Assembly (NCBI RefSeq): GCF_016545825.1
Contig: NC_052618.1
Coordinates: 33,426,196 to 33,490,195 of the forward strand
Source of the DNA: Eucalyptus grandis
Taxonomy: Eukaryota; Streptophyta; Magnoliopsida; Myrtales; Myrtaceae
DNA length: 64,000 nucleotides
Direction of reading: 5' to 3'
Below are positions 46,529 to 57,585 of the stretch, one piece after another; the first letter of the stretch is position 1, and each line of letters begins with the position of its first letter. The notes under the pieces are model-generated. The model was not told where the DNA came from, searched no databases, and was given only the letters and a program-made list of their open reading frames with translations. Position numbers and translations under genes: made by a program.

Positions 46529-46566
46529 TCTCTCTCTCTCTCTCTCTCGCTCTCTCTTTCTCTCTC
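46529..46566. repeat. (CT)n leader microsatellite
   Basis: CT repeat broken by a few bases, directly upstream of the copy B start codon and so probably in its 5' UTR. Confidence 0.85.
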
Positions 46567-46876
46567 AATTTTTGTTTTTGTTTGTACTGCTTACAGCGAT
46601 GGGAGTCGGTTTGAATTTATCTCTGTATTGAAAAGAACTGTCGAAAATAAAGTTGCCAACATGCTAAAAACCACTCACATGGGAGTCCAGCTGTTCATTT
46701 CTTCTCCACGTTTTTATCACGTGGATGAGACCCACATTACTTTTTGACACGTCATCATCCATCAATTTATTATGTACGTCTGTATCGAAGTCTACGTGAA
46801 TTTAAATTATTCTATGCTTTATTTTAAGTCAAAGTCAAATTCCCCGCGCGTAACCGCACATGTATCTCTTGCTATT

Positions 46877-46884
46877 TAGAATAC
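46877..46884. repeat. 8-bp target duplication, left, of hAT-type element
   Basis: TAGAATAC; the right copy at 48115-48122 is TAGAATAT. Confidence 0.65.
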
Positions 46885-48114
46885 TAAGGATGAGCATGGT
46901 TTGGATTAGGTCAGTCCATCCATAACCCTCGAATCAACCCGCACGATATTGATCCTCAATTTTTGGGATCAAGAACCGACCCTATTGAGCCTAGGACCAA
47001 GGATCGAACCGATCCAATGGGTTCGGATCGGTTCGATCCGGTTTCAGGGTCAATTTGAGATCAACTGATAATTTTTTTGTTTCATTTTTTGTACTCCTTG
47101 AAAAAGACAAATTAATCATTTCAAATTGCATATTCATCGATAATGCAACATTATGTAACTAAAGTACAAATACCAATACATATTCAATAAATTCAAGATA
47201 AGGCAGTAATACAAATTTCACACCTGCTAAAAGCCAAAAACCATAAAAACGATTAAGATAATTCATAGAAATATGAGACAAAGGAAGTTCTTGTAATCAT
47301 CTATCAATAATACTCTAATGCCAATCGGGGGACTCAGCCTTAAAAGACGTCTTGTGAGGTGTGGAGAGTCGTAGCGATTATCAAGCATATCAGAGGGCTT
47401 CTTTCAAGTGATGTGAGACTACCTTGCATGGCAACAGATAGGGATTAGCATGCACCTAGATCCACCTTAACCTGGCTCCGATACCAATCTAGGGGGACTC
47501 AGCCTCAAAAGACGTTTTATGAGGTAAGGGGAGCCGCAGCGGTTATCAAACAGGTCAGAGGGCTTTTCCTAAGCGATGTGGAACTGCCTTGCATAATAGC
47601 GAACAGGGATTGGCATACACCATGCAAAAGCGCTTTCTTACATTCGATCAAGCAAAGTCCAATCAACCAAAAAATAAGCTTCACACCACTTGACTAGCAA
47701 ATCATCATAGCGACTACAATACTACTCTCCAAAAACTACTATCATTTGACACAAACTGAAAAGCAAAGTGTAGCTAAAACTTACTAGTGAAATATAATTA
47801 AATGATAAGAAGTTCAAATATTTAATATGAACCATGAATGTACAACTTCACATCTTTTTACTCTATATAAAAAATTATAAATAATATATTAGATACATAT
47901 TTTAGATATATTATATATAATATGTATAGTCAGAGTTGATCCAAATTGAATTGACCCTAAATTTTCAAGATCGATCATCAACCTGCAGAGTGCTAATCTA
48001 AGGATTCCAAGACTAAGGACCAATCCAGTCCCCTCGAAAACCAAAATAAGACCAGTAGTGTTGATCTGGTCCAGTGTCAGTCCACTGTTGACTCTAGACC
48101 AATGCTCACCCCTA
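46885..48114. mobile_element. hAT-type non-autonomous element
   Basis: Left end TAAGGATGAGCATGGT mirrors the right end ACCAATGCTCACCCCTA (TAGGGGTGAGCAT on the other strand). TA..GG terminal repeats and an 8-bp duplication with one mismatch are hAT features. Sub-terminal arms contain diverged mirrors of GGATC..AACC and GGTCC. A tandem pair of LTR/PBS-like pieces sits at 47325-47640. No transposase frame. Confidence 0.65.
47325..47640 (-). repeat. Tandem LTR-end/PBS-like duplication
   Basis: Two units of about 160 bp (GGGGGACTCAGCCT..AAAAGACGT...GTTATCAA...CAGAGGGCTT). Between them is GGCTCCGATACCAAT, the reverse complement of a tRNA-Met primer-binding-like TGGTATCGGAGCC. So it is probably a minus-strand retroelement scrap carried in the hAT element. 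Confidence 0.55.
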
Positions 48115-48122
48115 TAGAATAT
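48115..48122. repeat. 8-bp target duplication, right, of hAT-type element
   Basis: TAGAATAT, one base from 46877-46884. Confidence 0.65.
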
Positions 48123-48803
48123 TGTCATTGTTACTCACAACTTTATCCTCCTTTTACATTTCTTGTTGTATAATGACATCATTGTTTGTTGTTGGCATGT
48201 CCCAACTCCGAATGGAAATTCATTTCTCTTTTTCATTAGTTGAATTTATTAAATATATCTGAATTAGGTTTGCATCCGAGATATAGGATTTTGAGATGGA
48301 TGACAGTCAAATCTGTCAAGAGATTCCAAATTCAATGCATTGACAATGCCACAAGGTACTAAGATACTCAAGTAGGCAAAATTATTTTGAAGCTAAGCAT
48401 TGACACCTGATTTTTGGTGATCCAACCATTAATTTATTGCATAAAAATTAGGGATCATTGACCTCCAAACAAAAATATTTAATTAAAATTGCATAATTAA
48501 TTGCATTTGATCGGACTGGTAGTGGATGGACTTAAATGAATAGCTCTAAACTCAATGAAATTGGACTAAGCCTGCCGTGAAGAAAATTCTTGCCCAAATC
48601 CATAGATATTATAAGAGCCGAAATTGGCACAACAATAAAGCCAAGTTGGAAAATATTTAATAATTGGGCATCTTCGTATGATATTATCACAATTAGATTC
48701 AATGAGAAAGGGGAATTTTTTTTTTCTTTTGTGGAGATATGGCGTATCGTTTAAATTTTTTTAATTGGAAAGTCATATAAAGTGGGCTTCACATATTGAA
48801 TTA
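48123..48803. other. Intergenic, pieces of the 380-bp array sequence
   Basis: 48345-48405 (CACAAGGTACTAAGATACTCAA, then TTTTGAAGCTAAG) resembles the boundary of the tandem units at 56717-57585. Otherwise AT-rich, no gene. Confidence 0.4.
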
Positions 48804-48808
48804 AGAGG
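48804..48808. repeat. Target duplication, left, of copia element
   Basis: AGAGG; the right copy at 56217-56221 is AGATG, one mismatch, so the pair is plausible but not proof. Confidence 0.5.
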
Positions 48809-49231
48809 TGATGGTTTTAATTGGGGATGGGCTTAAGGCCCGTCCGCCCATGCTGGGCCCAAAAGGCCCGGCCCACGGGAATAGGGCCCGTGGGAAGGGA
48901 GAGGTATAAAAGGGAGGAGAGAGAGAGAAATGGTATCAGTTGGAAATAATGTACGTCTTTTCTTCTTACGCTCTCTCTCTCCCAAATAGAAAAACAGTAA
49001 GGCAAAGTGACGTTTTTCTTCCCTTCAAGGCTTCATCGAATCGAACGGGGCCAGATTTTCTTCCTCTTGTCGGCGTCGGTGCTTAATGCACATTGCCTAA
49101 CAAGGTACGCTCGAATCCGTGGTGTGCTTTACGATCGGTGATGCGTGTTTTCCCGGGCTTCGTCTTCCGCATTGATTTAGGGGTTCGATTCGGTGTCGAA
49201 TACGGTTTTCGGGGATCAGTCATTCCCAACA
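48809..49231 (+). repeat. 5' LTR of Ty1-copia element
   Basis: 423 bp, starts TGATGGTTTTAATTGGGG and ends CATTCCCAACA. A TATA box (TATAAAA, 48905-48911) is followed by a GA-rich then CT-rich leader. It matches 55802-56216 with roughly a dozen or more small differences, implying the insertion is not recent. Confidence 0.95.
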
Positions 49232-49232
49232 T

Positions 49233-49246
49233 TGGTATCAAAGCCC
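49233..49246 (+). other. Primer-binding site (tRNA-iMet type)
   Basis: TGGTATCAAAGCCC, 1 nt after the LTR end. The plant copia standard TGGTATCAGAGC differs by one base. Confidence 0.85.
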
Positions 49247-49258
49247 TAGTTCACGTTT

Positions 49259-49900
49259 TCCCGACTTGTTTGACGATTTTTGATTGTTTTTTCGCGAAAG
49301 TGTTTCGGCCGTATGGATCGGGCGAGAAATCCCGACACCCGAGTGTTCTTCAGCCATTTTACTGAGTTTTCGTAAGTCGAAACTGTTTTCTGAATACATG
49401 GGAAGAAAGGCGACGTCGAGACGAGTCTGGCAATGCGTCGTGCACCGCCGGGAGACGCCGCACGCGCCCACAAGCGTGGCCAGAAGCAGCTGCGCGTGGG
49501 CGCGACGCGCTCCGAAGCGCTGGTTCGCCCAGCGCGTGCGCACCGCCGGCCGGCGAGCCGGCACGCGCTGGTCCGCGGACCCGGACGCAGCGTCTTGGCG
49601 TCAGCATGACGTCACCCAACGGTCAATAAGCGCTAGGGTGACGTCATCGATGACGTCAGCACGGCGACGATTCGCCGGGCGGTCACCGGCCGGCGACCCG
49701 ACTCGCGCGAGACCCGGCACGTGCCGGATGACGTCTGCGTGACGTCAGCTAGCGCCGCGCGCGGCACGTGTTGTCGGTTCGCCCGAGCCGGGCCCACCGG
49801 CCCGACCGGTCCGACCGGTCCAACGTCCGACAACCGTTGACCTTTGACCACCGTTGACCGTTGACCGTTGACCGAAAAAAAAAAAAAAAAAAAAGAATAT
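49259..49900 (+). other. GC-rich copia leader with repeated bZIP- and WRKY-type motifs
   Basis: Four perfect TGACGTCA palindromes (49607, 49639, 49651, 49740) and five TTGACC words within 37 bp (49837-49873), next to GACCGG repeats, then a poly-A tract (49875-49894). GC-rich frames here are not genes. Family knowledge: TGACGTCA is a bZIP (TGA) site and TTGAC[CT] the WRKY W-box; whether they act here is unknown. Confidence 0.6.
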
Positions 49901-50400
49901 GTTTCTTTTTCAATTAAATCTATGTGGATTATAATGTGATCCCTTATTTGTTCTGCATTTGTTGCGGGAACAATGCCTCCCTTGAGGTTGCGCACACCTA
50001 TTCGCGCAATTACCGATGAACAAAATGATAGGTCAGTTAAGTTGAAGTTGATAGGCGAGTGACCCGATCATCGATGGGAGAGAGGTTACTTAATTGATCA
50101 TGTCCTTGAAGTCAACGGGAAAATTCAACAGGTCATATGGAATGGTCGTCCTATGTCACAGTCAAAGATGATGCGATTTTTCATAAACACTATTCCACCT
50201 GAATGGCAAGATGTGTTGAATCGCATATGGGATGTCAACGAAGCTGCTTCCTATAAGAAAATTGTGATGGATTTTGTAAATGAATATTATTGTATTGTTT
50301 CAAGGGAAAAGATCAAGAAATTGAACAAAAGAGGATCTTTCCGGTTCGTGTCTTGACTTGGTGTTAGTTGTATTGGCTGATATATGTTAAGTGTGATTTG
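49901..50400 (+). pseudogene. Unrecognised coding-like stretch in the copia leader
   Basis: Frames from about 49974 to 50356 read in one phase, with one stop near 50060, including MRFFINTIPPEWQDVLNRIW and KKIVMDFVNEYYCIVS. The composition is ordinary, not low-complexity. I do not know a copia domain of this type; it may be a captured host fragment or a lineage-specific leader region. Confidence 0.35.
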
Positions 50401-50739
50401 TGGACATATTATGTAATGATTACTACCTAATTGTATTAATTGAAAGTATTATTGTTTTTATTGGATGTTTTATTATATATTGCTTTCTGTTATTGCTGGT
50501 TGCTATGGGTAATTAGCTGTGGGTGGTTTTAGAAGTTTTTGTAGCTTCATAGAATTGATTTTGCATAAGACAATTATATTGATGATAGTTTTAAGTTAGG
50601 ATTTTGGAGGATGATTGGAAACATAGTGACATTTTGATTCTGAAACCTTACTTGAAATTATTCATTAATATGATGGGTCTATGTAAATAGGGATGCATAA
50701 ATGATAGGCATTAATAATTCGTGCATATTTGTCGATTTG

Positions 50740-51610
50740 TTCGGATCAATGGCTTGACCACAAAGAGCATAGTTGCCGAGCTGAACAAAGGTGAAAAGCT
50801 CAATGGAGACAACTATGAAATTTGGCAAATGAAAATCCAGTATGTGCTGGAAGAGCAAGAAACACTTTAGGCTCTTGTCATGACCATGGTAGAACCTGAA
50901 GAGGGAACCACTGCACAGCACAAAAGAGACAAAGAAGCTTTTTCTACGTGGAAAGAATGAACTCTCTAGCTCGCATCACGTTGCGAGCAGCATGGAAAAT
51001 GACGTCATGCGAGAGTTTCGGCGTTTTGACAATGCTAAGGAAATATGGGAGGCATTGGCAGCTAGATTTGGTCATACTTCGGTGACTAGGCGAGGCAGCT
51101 CACTATCGGGTTTGACTCTTATAAGAAGCCTCATGGTCAGACCATGAAGCAACATCTTAGAAAGATGTCAAACATGATAACTGAGCTGAGAGATGCTGGC
51201 CATGTCCTCACAGATGAGCAGCAAGTGCAAGCAGTGATTCGTTCCTTGCCTCAGAGTTGGGAGCATATGAAGGTGCACCTGACTCATAATGAAAATATCA
51301 AAACCTTTGAGGATGCAATGCGTCATCTTGAGCTAGAAGAGGACCGCTTGTTGGCGGCTAAGCCGGATGCTGAACTTTATCATGCTAGTTCTAGCTCAAA
51401 TGGAGCTTCGAGCTCCAAGCGCAAGCGCCCTAACTGGTTTGATAAGGGAAAAGGCAAGGAAGAAGCAGGTCCTTCAAGGAAGAAACCCAAGTTTAACCAA
51501 CATGAAAGAGGGAAGCGTCCCCGCATGAAAAAAAAAGCTTGCAAGGGTGAAATGCTACAACCTGTGACAAGAAGGGTCACTATGCTCGCGACTGTCGTGA
51601 GCCAAAGAAG
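50740..51610 (+). pseudogene. Copia gag, broken
   Basis: LNGDNYEIWQ near 50808 marks the gag start region. Stops follow at 50868-50870 and 50958-50960, a shift occurs near 51090, and the frame 51144-51668 then carries the central gag block (MKQHLRKMSNMI, VIRSLPQSWEHMK, HLELEEDRL). A CX2CX4HX4C zinc knuckle at about 51549-51592 is put out of frame by one extra base near 51560. Confidence 0.88.
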
Positions 51611-51659
51611 GTATGCACCCCTTGTACTTTTCAGAACTTCACTTTTGTGTCGAGTTCTG

Positions 51660-51960
51660 TATTCTTAACTTAGTCTAATCCTTTGTGGACTGTGGATTCA
51701 GGAGCGATGAACCATGTAGCGAAGGATAGAGGATCCTTCGTGGAATTCGACCCAGTACCAAGCGGAACTAAGTGGATCTATGTGGGAAACAACTCAGAGC
51801 TGAAGTGAAAGGAATTGGCACATGCCAACTGAATATGCGTGGTGGACGCACTTTGTTCCTTCATGATGTGCTGTATGCTCCGGAGATTCATCGGAATTTA
51901 GTGTACGTATTAGTGTTGGTTAAATTAGGTTTTAATATGAACTCACGTAATATAGCGTGA
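51660..51960 (+). pseudogene. Copia protease, broken
   Basis: WTVDSGAMNHV (DSG active-site triad, near 51690), then LFLHDVLYAPEIHRNLV (51772-51960 frame). A stop at about 51670 and a frame change separate it from gag. Confidence 0.82.
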
Positions 51961-52975
51961 ATTTGTTTTTGGATACAAATTACTATGGTTGTGGTTATTT
52001 TCTGGATGGTTTTATTGTATTAGATATTGATTATGTTAATACTAATGTTTGTTATTCCCTTCTCATGTCTCCTAATAAATATGATAATGATGTGAATGTG
52101 TGGCATGCTAGACTTGGTCACATTGGCCAACAGTGTATGAATAGACTAGCCAAAGAGGGCTTGTTGGACAATATTGAAAAAGTCGATTTGTCCATATGTA
52201 AGCATTGCCTAGAAGAGAAAACGACAAGAAAACCATTTGGAAAAGGAAAAAGAGCTGAATTTCCTCTGCATTTAATCCATTCTGATGTATGTGGTCCAAT
52301 GAATGTGAAAGGAAGGCATGGGGCTGTTTATTTCATCACTTTTATTGATGATTATACTCGATTCAGATATGTCTATTTGATTTCTCACAAATCTGAAGCA
52401 ATAAGTTGTTTTAAAAGGTTTATGAACCTGGTAGAGAATCAATTAGACAAGAAAATAAAAGCATTGAGATCCGATCGAGGTCGAGAATATTTATCGATGA
52501 GTTCAGAAAATTATGTGATGAAAAAGGAATAGAAAGACAGTTGTCTATTCGATATACTCCTCAACAAAATGGTGTTGCGGAGAGAAGAAACAACCCTCGG
52601 AAATGGTTAGGTCCATGATGGCGCATGCTAACTTACCTATTACTTTTTGGAGTGATGTGTTGTTAAGCGCTGCCTATATACTGAACCGTGTGCCTTCCAA
52701 ATCAGTTACTTCCACTCCATATGAGTTATGGACGGGTAGAAAACCGGACTTAAGTTTTCTTAAGCCATGGGGTTGTGCTGCCTATACACATGAGTCCTCT
52801 CACAAGTTTGGGAAACTGGGTCCCAGAGGAAAGAAGAGTATTTTTATAAGGTACTTTGAACACTCGAAAGGATATGTGTTCATAGGTGAGCAGGAAAGTG
52901 GGAGTATAAGCGAGTTTGAATCACGAGATGTCACATTCCTAGAGGATGAATTTCTAAGAAGGGTGAAATAGGGAA
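51957..52975 (+). pseudogene. Copia pre-integrase and integrase, broken
   Basis: The frame 51957-52532 carries WHARLGHIGQQ (GAG-pre-integrase), CKHCLEEK and the core with FIDDYTRFRYVY. The catalytic D-D positions are visible (DVCGP, FIDDY). A frame shift at about 52497 cuts the core; the frame 52603-52971 resumes with the C-terminal region (AYILNRVPSKSV, KPWGCAAY). No single frame covers it. Confidence 0.88.
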
Positions 52976-53019
52976 GATTGTTCCCTATTTGAAACCTTGA
53001 ATCAAGATAATGACCTTAG

Positions 53020-53834
53020 TGGACTTCATCCAAGTGGGAGCATAATGGGGAATGATGTGCAAAGTGTACAATCTCCCATACGGCGAACAAGTCGCCAAAG
53101 TATTTCTCATCGACGTTTTGACATTGAAGGGGAGACTTTTATGGTTGCTCCACAAGATGAGGATGAGCCAAGAAATATTAATGAGGCTCTGAATTGCCCT
53201 AGTAAGGAAAAATGGATTAATGCAATGGAAGAGGAAATGGAGTCAATGAAATCAAACCAAGTTTGGGAACTAGTTGATCGCAAAAGGACCAGAGCTATTG
53301 GGAACAAATGGGTTCTCAAAATAAAGCGAAAGGCTGATGGCTCGATTGAAAGGCATAAGGCTCGCCTTGTGGCAAAGGGGTATAATCAACAGGAATGAAT
53401 TGATTATGAAGATACGTTTTCTCCTGTAGTGAGATTTACCTCAATTCGCATTATTCTGGCAATAGTGGCTAGTCTGGATCTTGAATTACATCAAATGGAT
53501 GTAAAGACTGCTTTCCTCAATGGAGAATTAGAGGAAGAAATATATATGGAACAACCTGTTGGTTTCATAGTGAAAGGCCAAGAAGAAAAAGTATGTCGAC
53601 TTTTGAGGTCGATATATGGTCTTAAGCGAGTCATCAAGACAATGGTATATACGTTTTCATAATGCCATAATGGCATATGATTTTACGATGATTGATGAGG
53701 ATCATTGTGTATATATCAAAAGATCCAAGGATCAATTTGTGATCATATCATTATATGTTGATGATATACTAATTGCTGGAAGCAATATGGAGTTTGTTAA
53801 GATTTGTCAAGAGTTGGTTGTCTTCCAACTTTGA
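53020..53834 (+). pseudogene. Copia reverse transcriptase, broken
   Basis: The frame 52997-53398 has WINAMEEEMESMKSNQVWELV and KARLVAKGYNQQE; a TGA follows. The frame 53429-53662 has LELHQMDVKTAFLNGELEEE and RSIYGLK. The catalytic YVDD box is intact at 53754-53765 (ISLYVDDILIAGS) in the next frame, after lost bases near 53630. Confidence 0.92.
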
Positions 53835-54288
53835 GATGAAGGATATGGGTGAGGCTGCATACATTCTTGGAGTTAAGATTTCAAGAGATCATTCGAAGAG
53901 ATCGTTGTCTCTTTCGCAAGAAACTTATATAAACAAAGTTCTAGAACGGTTTCATATGCAAGATTGTAAACCCATAGACACTCCTATTACAAAAGGTGAA
54001 GGATTGAGCCATAGACTGTATCCAAGGACTCCACAAAAGGAACAAATGAAACATGTTCCTTATGCAAGTGCTGTTGGGAGCTTGATGTACGCTATGATGT
54101 GTACAAGACCCGACATATGTTTTGCAGTTGGAATGGTGAGTAGATACCAATCCAATCCAGGTCCAACACATTGGAAAGCTGTTAAGAGAATACTAAGGTA
54201 TCGAAGGGCTGCTGATTACAAGTTGAATTACCAAGGAAATGATCTGCGACTTGAAGGCTATTCAGATGCTGATTGGGAGGAGATTTAG
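53773..54288 (+). pseudogene. Copia RT thumb/connection region
   Basis: Contains SNFEMKDMGEAAYILGVKIS, LSQETYINKVLERF and PYASAVGSLMYAM, then WKAVKRILRY and the start of the RNase H domain (GYSDADW). A stop follows at 54288. Confidence 0.9.
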
Positions 54289-54289
54289 A

Positions 54290-54722
54290 TGAAAGAAAAT
54301 CTACCTCAGGATTTGCTTTCTTACTGAGCAATAGCGCCATATCATAGAGTAGTAAGAAGCAAACGTGCATAGCCTTATCCACGATGGAAGCTGAGTTCGT
54401 GGCGTTATCAACAGCAGTACAAGAAGGAGTTTGGCTTAAGAGATTTTTGGATCATTTAGGTGTTATTGAGAAAGCTGCAAATCCATTATTGGTTAACTGT
54501 GATAGCCAAGCAGCTATAGCGTACACCAAAGATCCAAAATATCATGGCAAGACCAAACATATAGATACCAAGTATAACTTTGTGAAAGATATGGTTGCAC
54601 GAAAGGATGTGAACTTACAGTACATATCTATGCATAGAATGATAGCAGATCATATGACAAAGCCAATACCTAGAGATGTGTTTTGTGGTCATGTAAAATC
54701 TCTAGAATTACGTAGAGTCTGA
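54290..54722 (+). pseudogene. Copia RNase H, C-terminal part
   Basis: The frame 54384-54722 has MEAEFVALSTAVQEGVWLK, then DSQAAIAYTKDPKYHGKTKH and HIDTKYNFVKD, ending in an ADHMTKPI.RDVF motif. Several stops separate it from the previous part. Confidence 0.9.
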
Positions 54723-55790
54723 TGTACTGAATTGTAATTTCCCTGAGTTGTTCACATTTATGAAATTTTGTTTTTCATTGATTAATGCCTATGAATCTTT
54801 GTATGATCTTTATGCATCTTAATGCTCAGTGCATTATTTTAAGTTGAGAAGTATGTCGGACAGATAAAAGATTAGCCCACTCACACGGGTAATCGCCTCT
54901 GTTTACTGTGTGATAAATAGAGATGAGACTGATTTTAAGCTTATTATCTAGGTGATAATCGAGAGCTCAAGCTTAAAATACGTATGTCGCCTTAACTAAG
55001 TGTTAAGATGAGGACATAATACTTACGATGTCCGAAAGTAAAATACCTCACATATTTTACTTTATCTCGTCTATGATGCCGGATGTGAGTTCGATGAATT
55101 TTGTGATTGAGTAGATATGTGAACTCAAGCTAGACATTAGGTATGTCCGAACTATCATCGTACGGTATTGAAAAGTGCAGACATACGCTTCATGGGAAAG
55201 GAGTTAATACCGTAATACGTATTTCATACTACGTATGCATGAGACGACCAATAAGAGTGGCAAAAAGTTTGATCTCAACTTTTATGACGTGTGAGACTCT
55301 TGAGGAAAAGAGTTCCTCAATTTTTAGTCCCCTTAGGACTCTTACTTATTCTCAAGATTTCTATTTAGTGTTTGCTATCTTAGGGTGTTGCCAATGGTCA
55401 TGAGATGATTCGATCTAATGGGGCATTTCTAGAAAAGCAAGCTAGACTGAAATTGAGAGTTTGAAGGAAAGAGGAAGATCGATTTTGGAGAATCTCATTG
55501 TGGTTTTGTATTCACTGGTCGACCAATTATGACTGTCTTTGTGATAATTATAATTGTGAATACAATATAAATATATCATTATTTAAAAGAGATCAAGGGA
55601 GATATAAATGTGATCGATCGATCTAGGGTACTGCATACTAAATCTACTCGGAGTGTGACGCCCATTATGAGCTGCTATATATTCCTAACAGATGTATAGC
55701 AACGAGCTCTCAAAGTATTTGGTCGCACGGATTATTCACCGATATGAATGTTGAAGAGAGGTAAAGAGAATCTGTTTGGCCCACCATGTG
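54723..55790 (+). other. Copia 3' internal region
   Basis: About 1.1 kb between the pol end and the polypurine tract, with no domain recognised. The frame 55143-55403 has no known match that I can recall. Confidence 0.5.
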
Positions 55791-55801
55791 CGAGTGGGAG
55801 A
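55791..55801 (+). other. Polypurine tract
   Basis: CGAGTGGGAGA lies directly before the 3' LTR start, the expected place for plus-strand priming. Confidence 0.75.
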
Positions 55802-56216
55802 TGATGGTTTTAATTGGGGATGGGCTTAAGGCCCGTCCGCCCATCTTGGCCCAAAGGCCCGGCCCACGGGAATAGGGCCCGTGGGAAGGGAGAGGTATAA
55901 AGGGAGGAGAGAGAGAAATGGTATCAGTTGGAAATAACGTACGTCTTTTCTTCTTACGCTCTCTCTCTCCCAAATAGAAAAACAGTAAGGCAAAGTGACG
56001 TTTTTCTTCCCTTCAAGGCTTCATCGAATCGAACGGGGCCAGATTTTCTTCCTCTTGTCGACGTCGGTGCTTAATCTGTGGCTAACAAGGTACGCTCGAA
56101 TCTGTGGTGTGCTTTATGATCGATGATGCGTGTTTTCCCGGGCTTCGTCTTCCGCATTGATTTAGGGGTTCGATTCGGTGTCGAATCCGGTTTTCGGGGA
56201 TCAGTCATTCCCAACA
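55802..56216 (+). repeat. 3' LTR of Ty1-copia element
   Basis: 415 bp, TGATGGTTTTAATTGGGG to CATTCCCAACA, with short indels against the 5' LTR (48809-49231), for example in the GGCCC tract near 55845 and at 56075. Confidence 0.95.
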
Positions 56217-56221
56217 AGATG
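56217..56221. repeat. Target duplication, right, of copia element
   Basis: AGATG, one base from AGAGG at 48804. TCACATATTGAAT lies just outside both ends (48789-48801 and 56224-56236). Confidence 0.5.
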
Positions 56222-56534
56222 GGTCACATATTGAATACACCAACATGTAACATATGCACACCTGTGTTAAAAAAGAGAAATAAGATTGAGGGGAGGTCTG
56301 CGTTTGGGTGCTGAGGAAATTTTTAAATAATTGTGAAGGACAAGCCGCAACTGTTGTTCTTTCCCACGTGGTCAAAGTTTGAGAAAGAGGGAGACTCAGT
56401 CAAGCATCATCAAGGGCACAACGGCACCATATCTGACCATGATTTAGACAACACCAAACCATCCCAGGCGCACGACCGAAGGAGAGTCCACGCGCGTCGA
56501 TACCATCATTGACGAGAGACTAAGCTATTTTATT

Positions 56535-56715
56535 TGGATTTCTAATTGACCAATCGTAAATTGATTAGCTATGACTCTTATTGAAAATTGCATATAAAAC
56601 ACTTGATCTTAAATTGTGAATTTGTATGAGCTTGGGAAAGTATGAATCAAGTGTAAACTTAATAATCAATTGGCCAAACTCTAAATGATACACTTCGAAA
56701 TAAGGTCACGACACT
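56535..56715 (+). repeat. LTR fragment of the TGTTGACACC family
   Basis: Resembles 33185-33378 (TTGTGAATTTGTATGAGCTTG, GTGTAAACTTAATAATCAATTGG, TGATACACTTCGAAAT). Confidence 0.45.
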
Positions 56716-56716
56716 A

Positions 56717-57585
56717 AGTAAAAAGGTGGAGCTTCAAATTGAAACTCGACAATCACATTTGCCAGCATAGGTACCAACAAGTGGTTGGTATTTTCACTAG
56801 CATCACTAGAGTTGTAGGGATTGGTATCCAAGGAATAGAAGTGCCTTCCAAGAGCGTCTTTTGGAGGCTCTATTATCCAATTCCAATTAAATAGTTTCTG
56901 GTAAGCCATAATGATGGAGGCATGAGGGTTTTTGTAGTTGAGGGAAAAGAATTGCATTGAAATAGGAGTGGAAGTGTTGCAAAATGTAGAGTGCGTAGAT
57001 TGGCATTAGTCACCCAAATTACTTATTTGCTGATATATCAGATGCAATGATATGACAACACTATAAGGTACTCAAATAGACAAATTATCTTGAAGCTGAG
57101 TACAAGGTGGCGCTTTAGGTCGACATTCAATGCTCACATTAGCAAGCATGAGTACCGACTAATTTATTCTCACCTGCACCGCCAGAATTTTAGGGAGCGG
57201 TATCCGCGGAATAGAAAGGCCTTCCAAGAGTGTCTCTTTGTGGCTTTGTCATCCAATTCCGATTGGATGGCATCTGGTTAGTCACAATGATGGGAGCATG
57301 AGGGTATTTGAAGTCGAGAGAAAAGAAGTGCATATTCCTTGGCTATTCAATAAGAGTGAAAAAGTTAAAAATTGAAGTGTTTAGATTGTCAATTAGTCAC
57401 CCAGATCCCTAATTAGTAGAGAGTTCACATTTAACGAGTTAACATCACAACAAGGTACTAAGATACTCCAGTACACAAATTGAACTAGAGCCGAGTAAAA
57501 GTTTGGGCTTTAGATTGAGGCTTGGCAATTGCATTTGCATGACTCGACTTAGCAATAGGAGCCTCTAGAGATACCGTCGGTGAGT
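56717..57585. repeat. Tandem array, period about 380 bp, two full units and a partial third
   Basis: Units start near 56717, 57099 and 57493 (periods about 382 and 394). Both full units share GGTATCC..GGAATAGAA, GCCTTCCAAGAG.GTC, ATCCAATTCC and GGGTATTTG/GGGTTTTTGTAGT landmarks. On the minus strand unit 1 has an 83-codon frame (56706-56957), and unit 2 encodes a related peptide (FFSLDFKYPHAPII; LGRPFYS) with stops. Origin unknown; a retroelement is likely. Confidence 0.7.

Larger units (their letters stand above)
48809..56216 (+). mobile_element. Ty1-copia LTR retrotransposon, degenerate
   Basis: 7.4 kb with both LTRs, a primer-binding site, gag, protease, integrase, RT and RNase H in copia order, and a polypurine tract. 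Every domain carries stops or shifts, so it cannot encode a working polyprotein. The stretch between the primer site and gag is about 1.5 kb, long for copia, and has GC-rich motif-dense DNA plus an unexplained frame. The 5' part of gag and integrase shows the most lesions. Confidence 0.95.

Noticed and set aside
49284..49742. 152-codon plus frame and its minus shadows
   Set aside because: GC-rich copia leader with no domain; composition explains the open frames.
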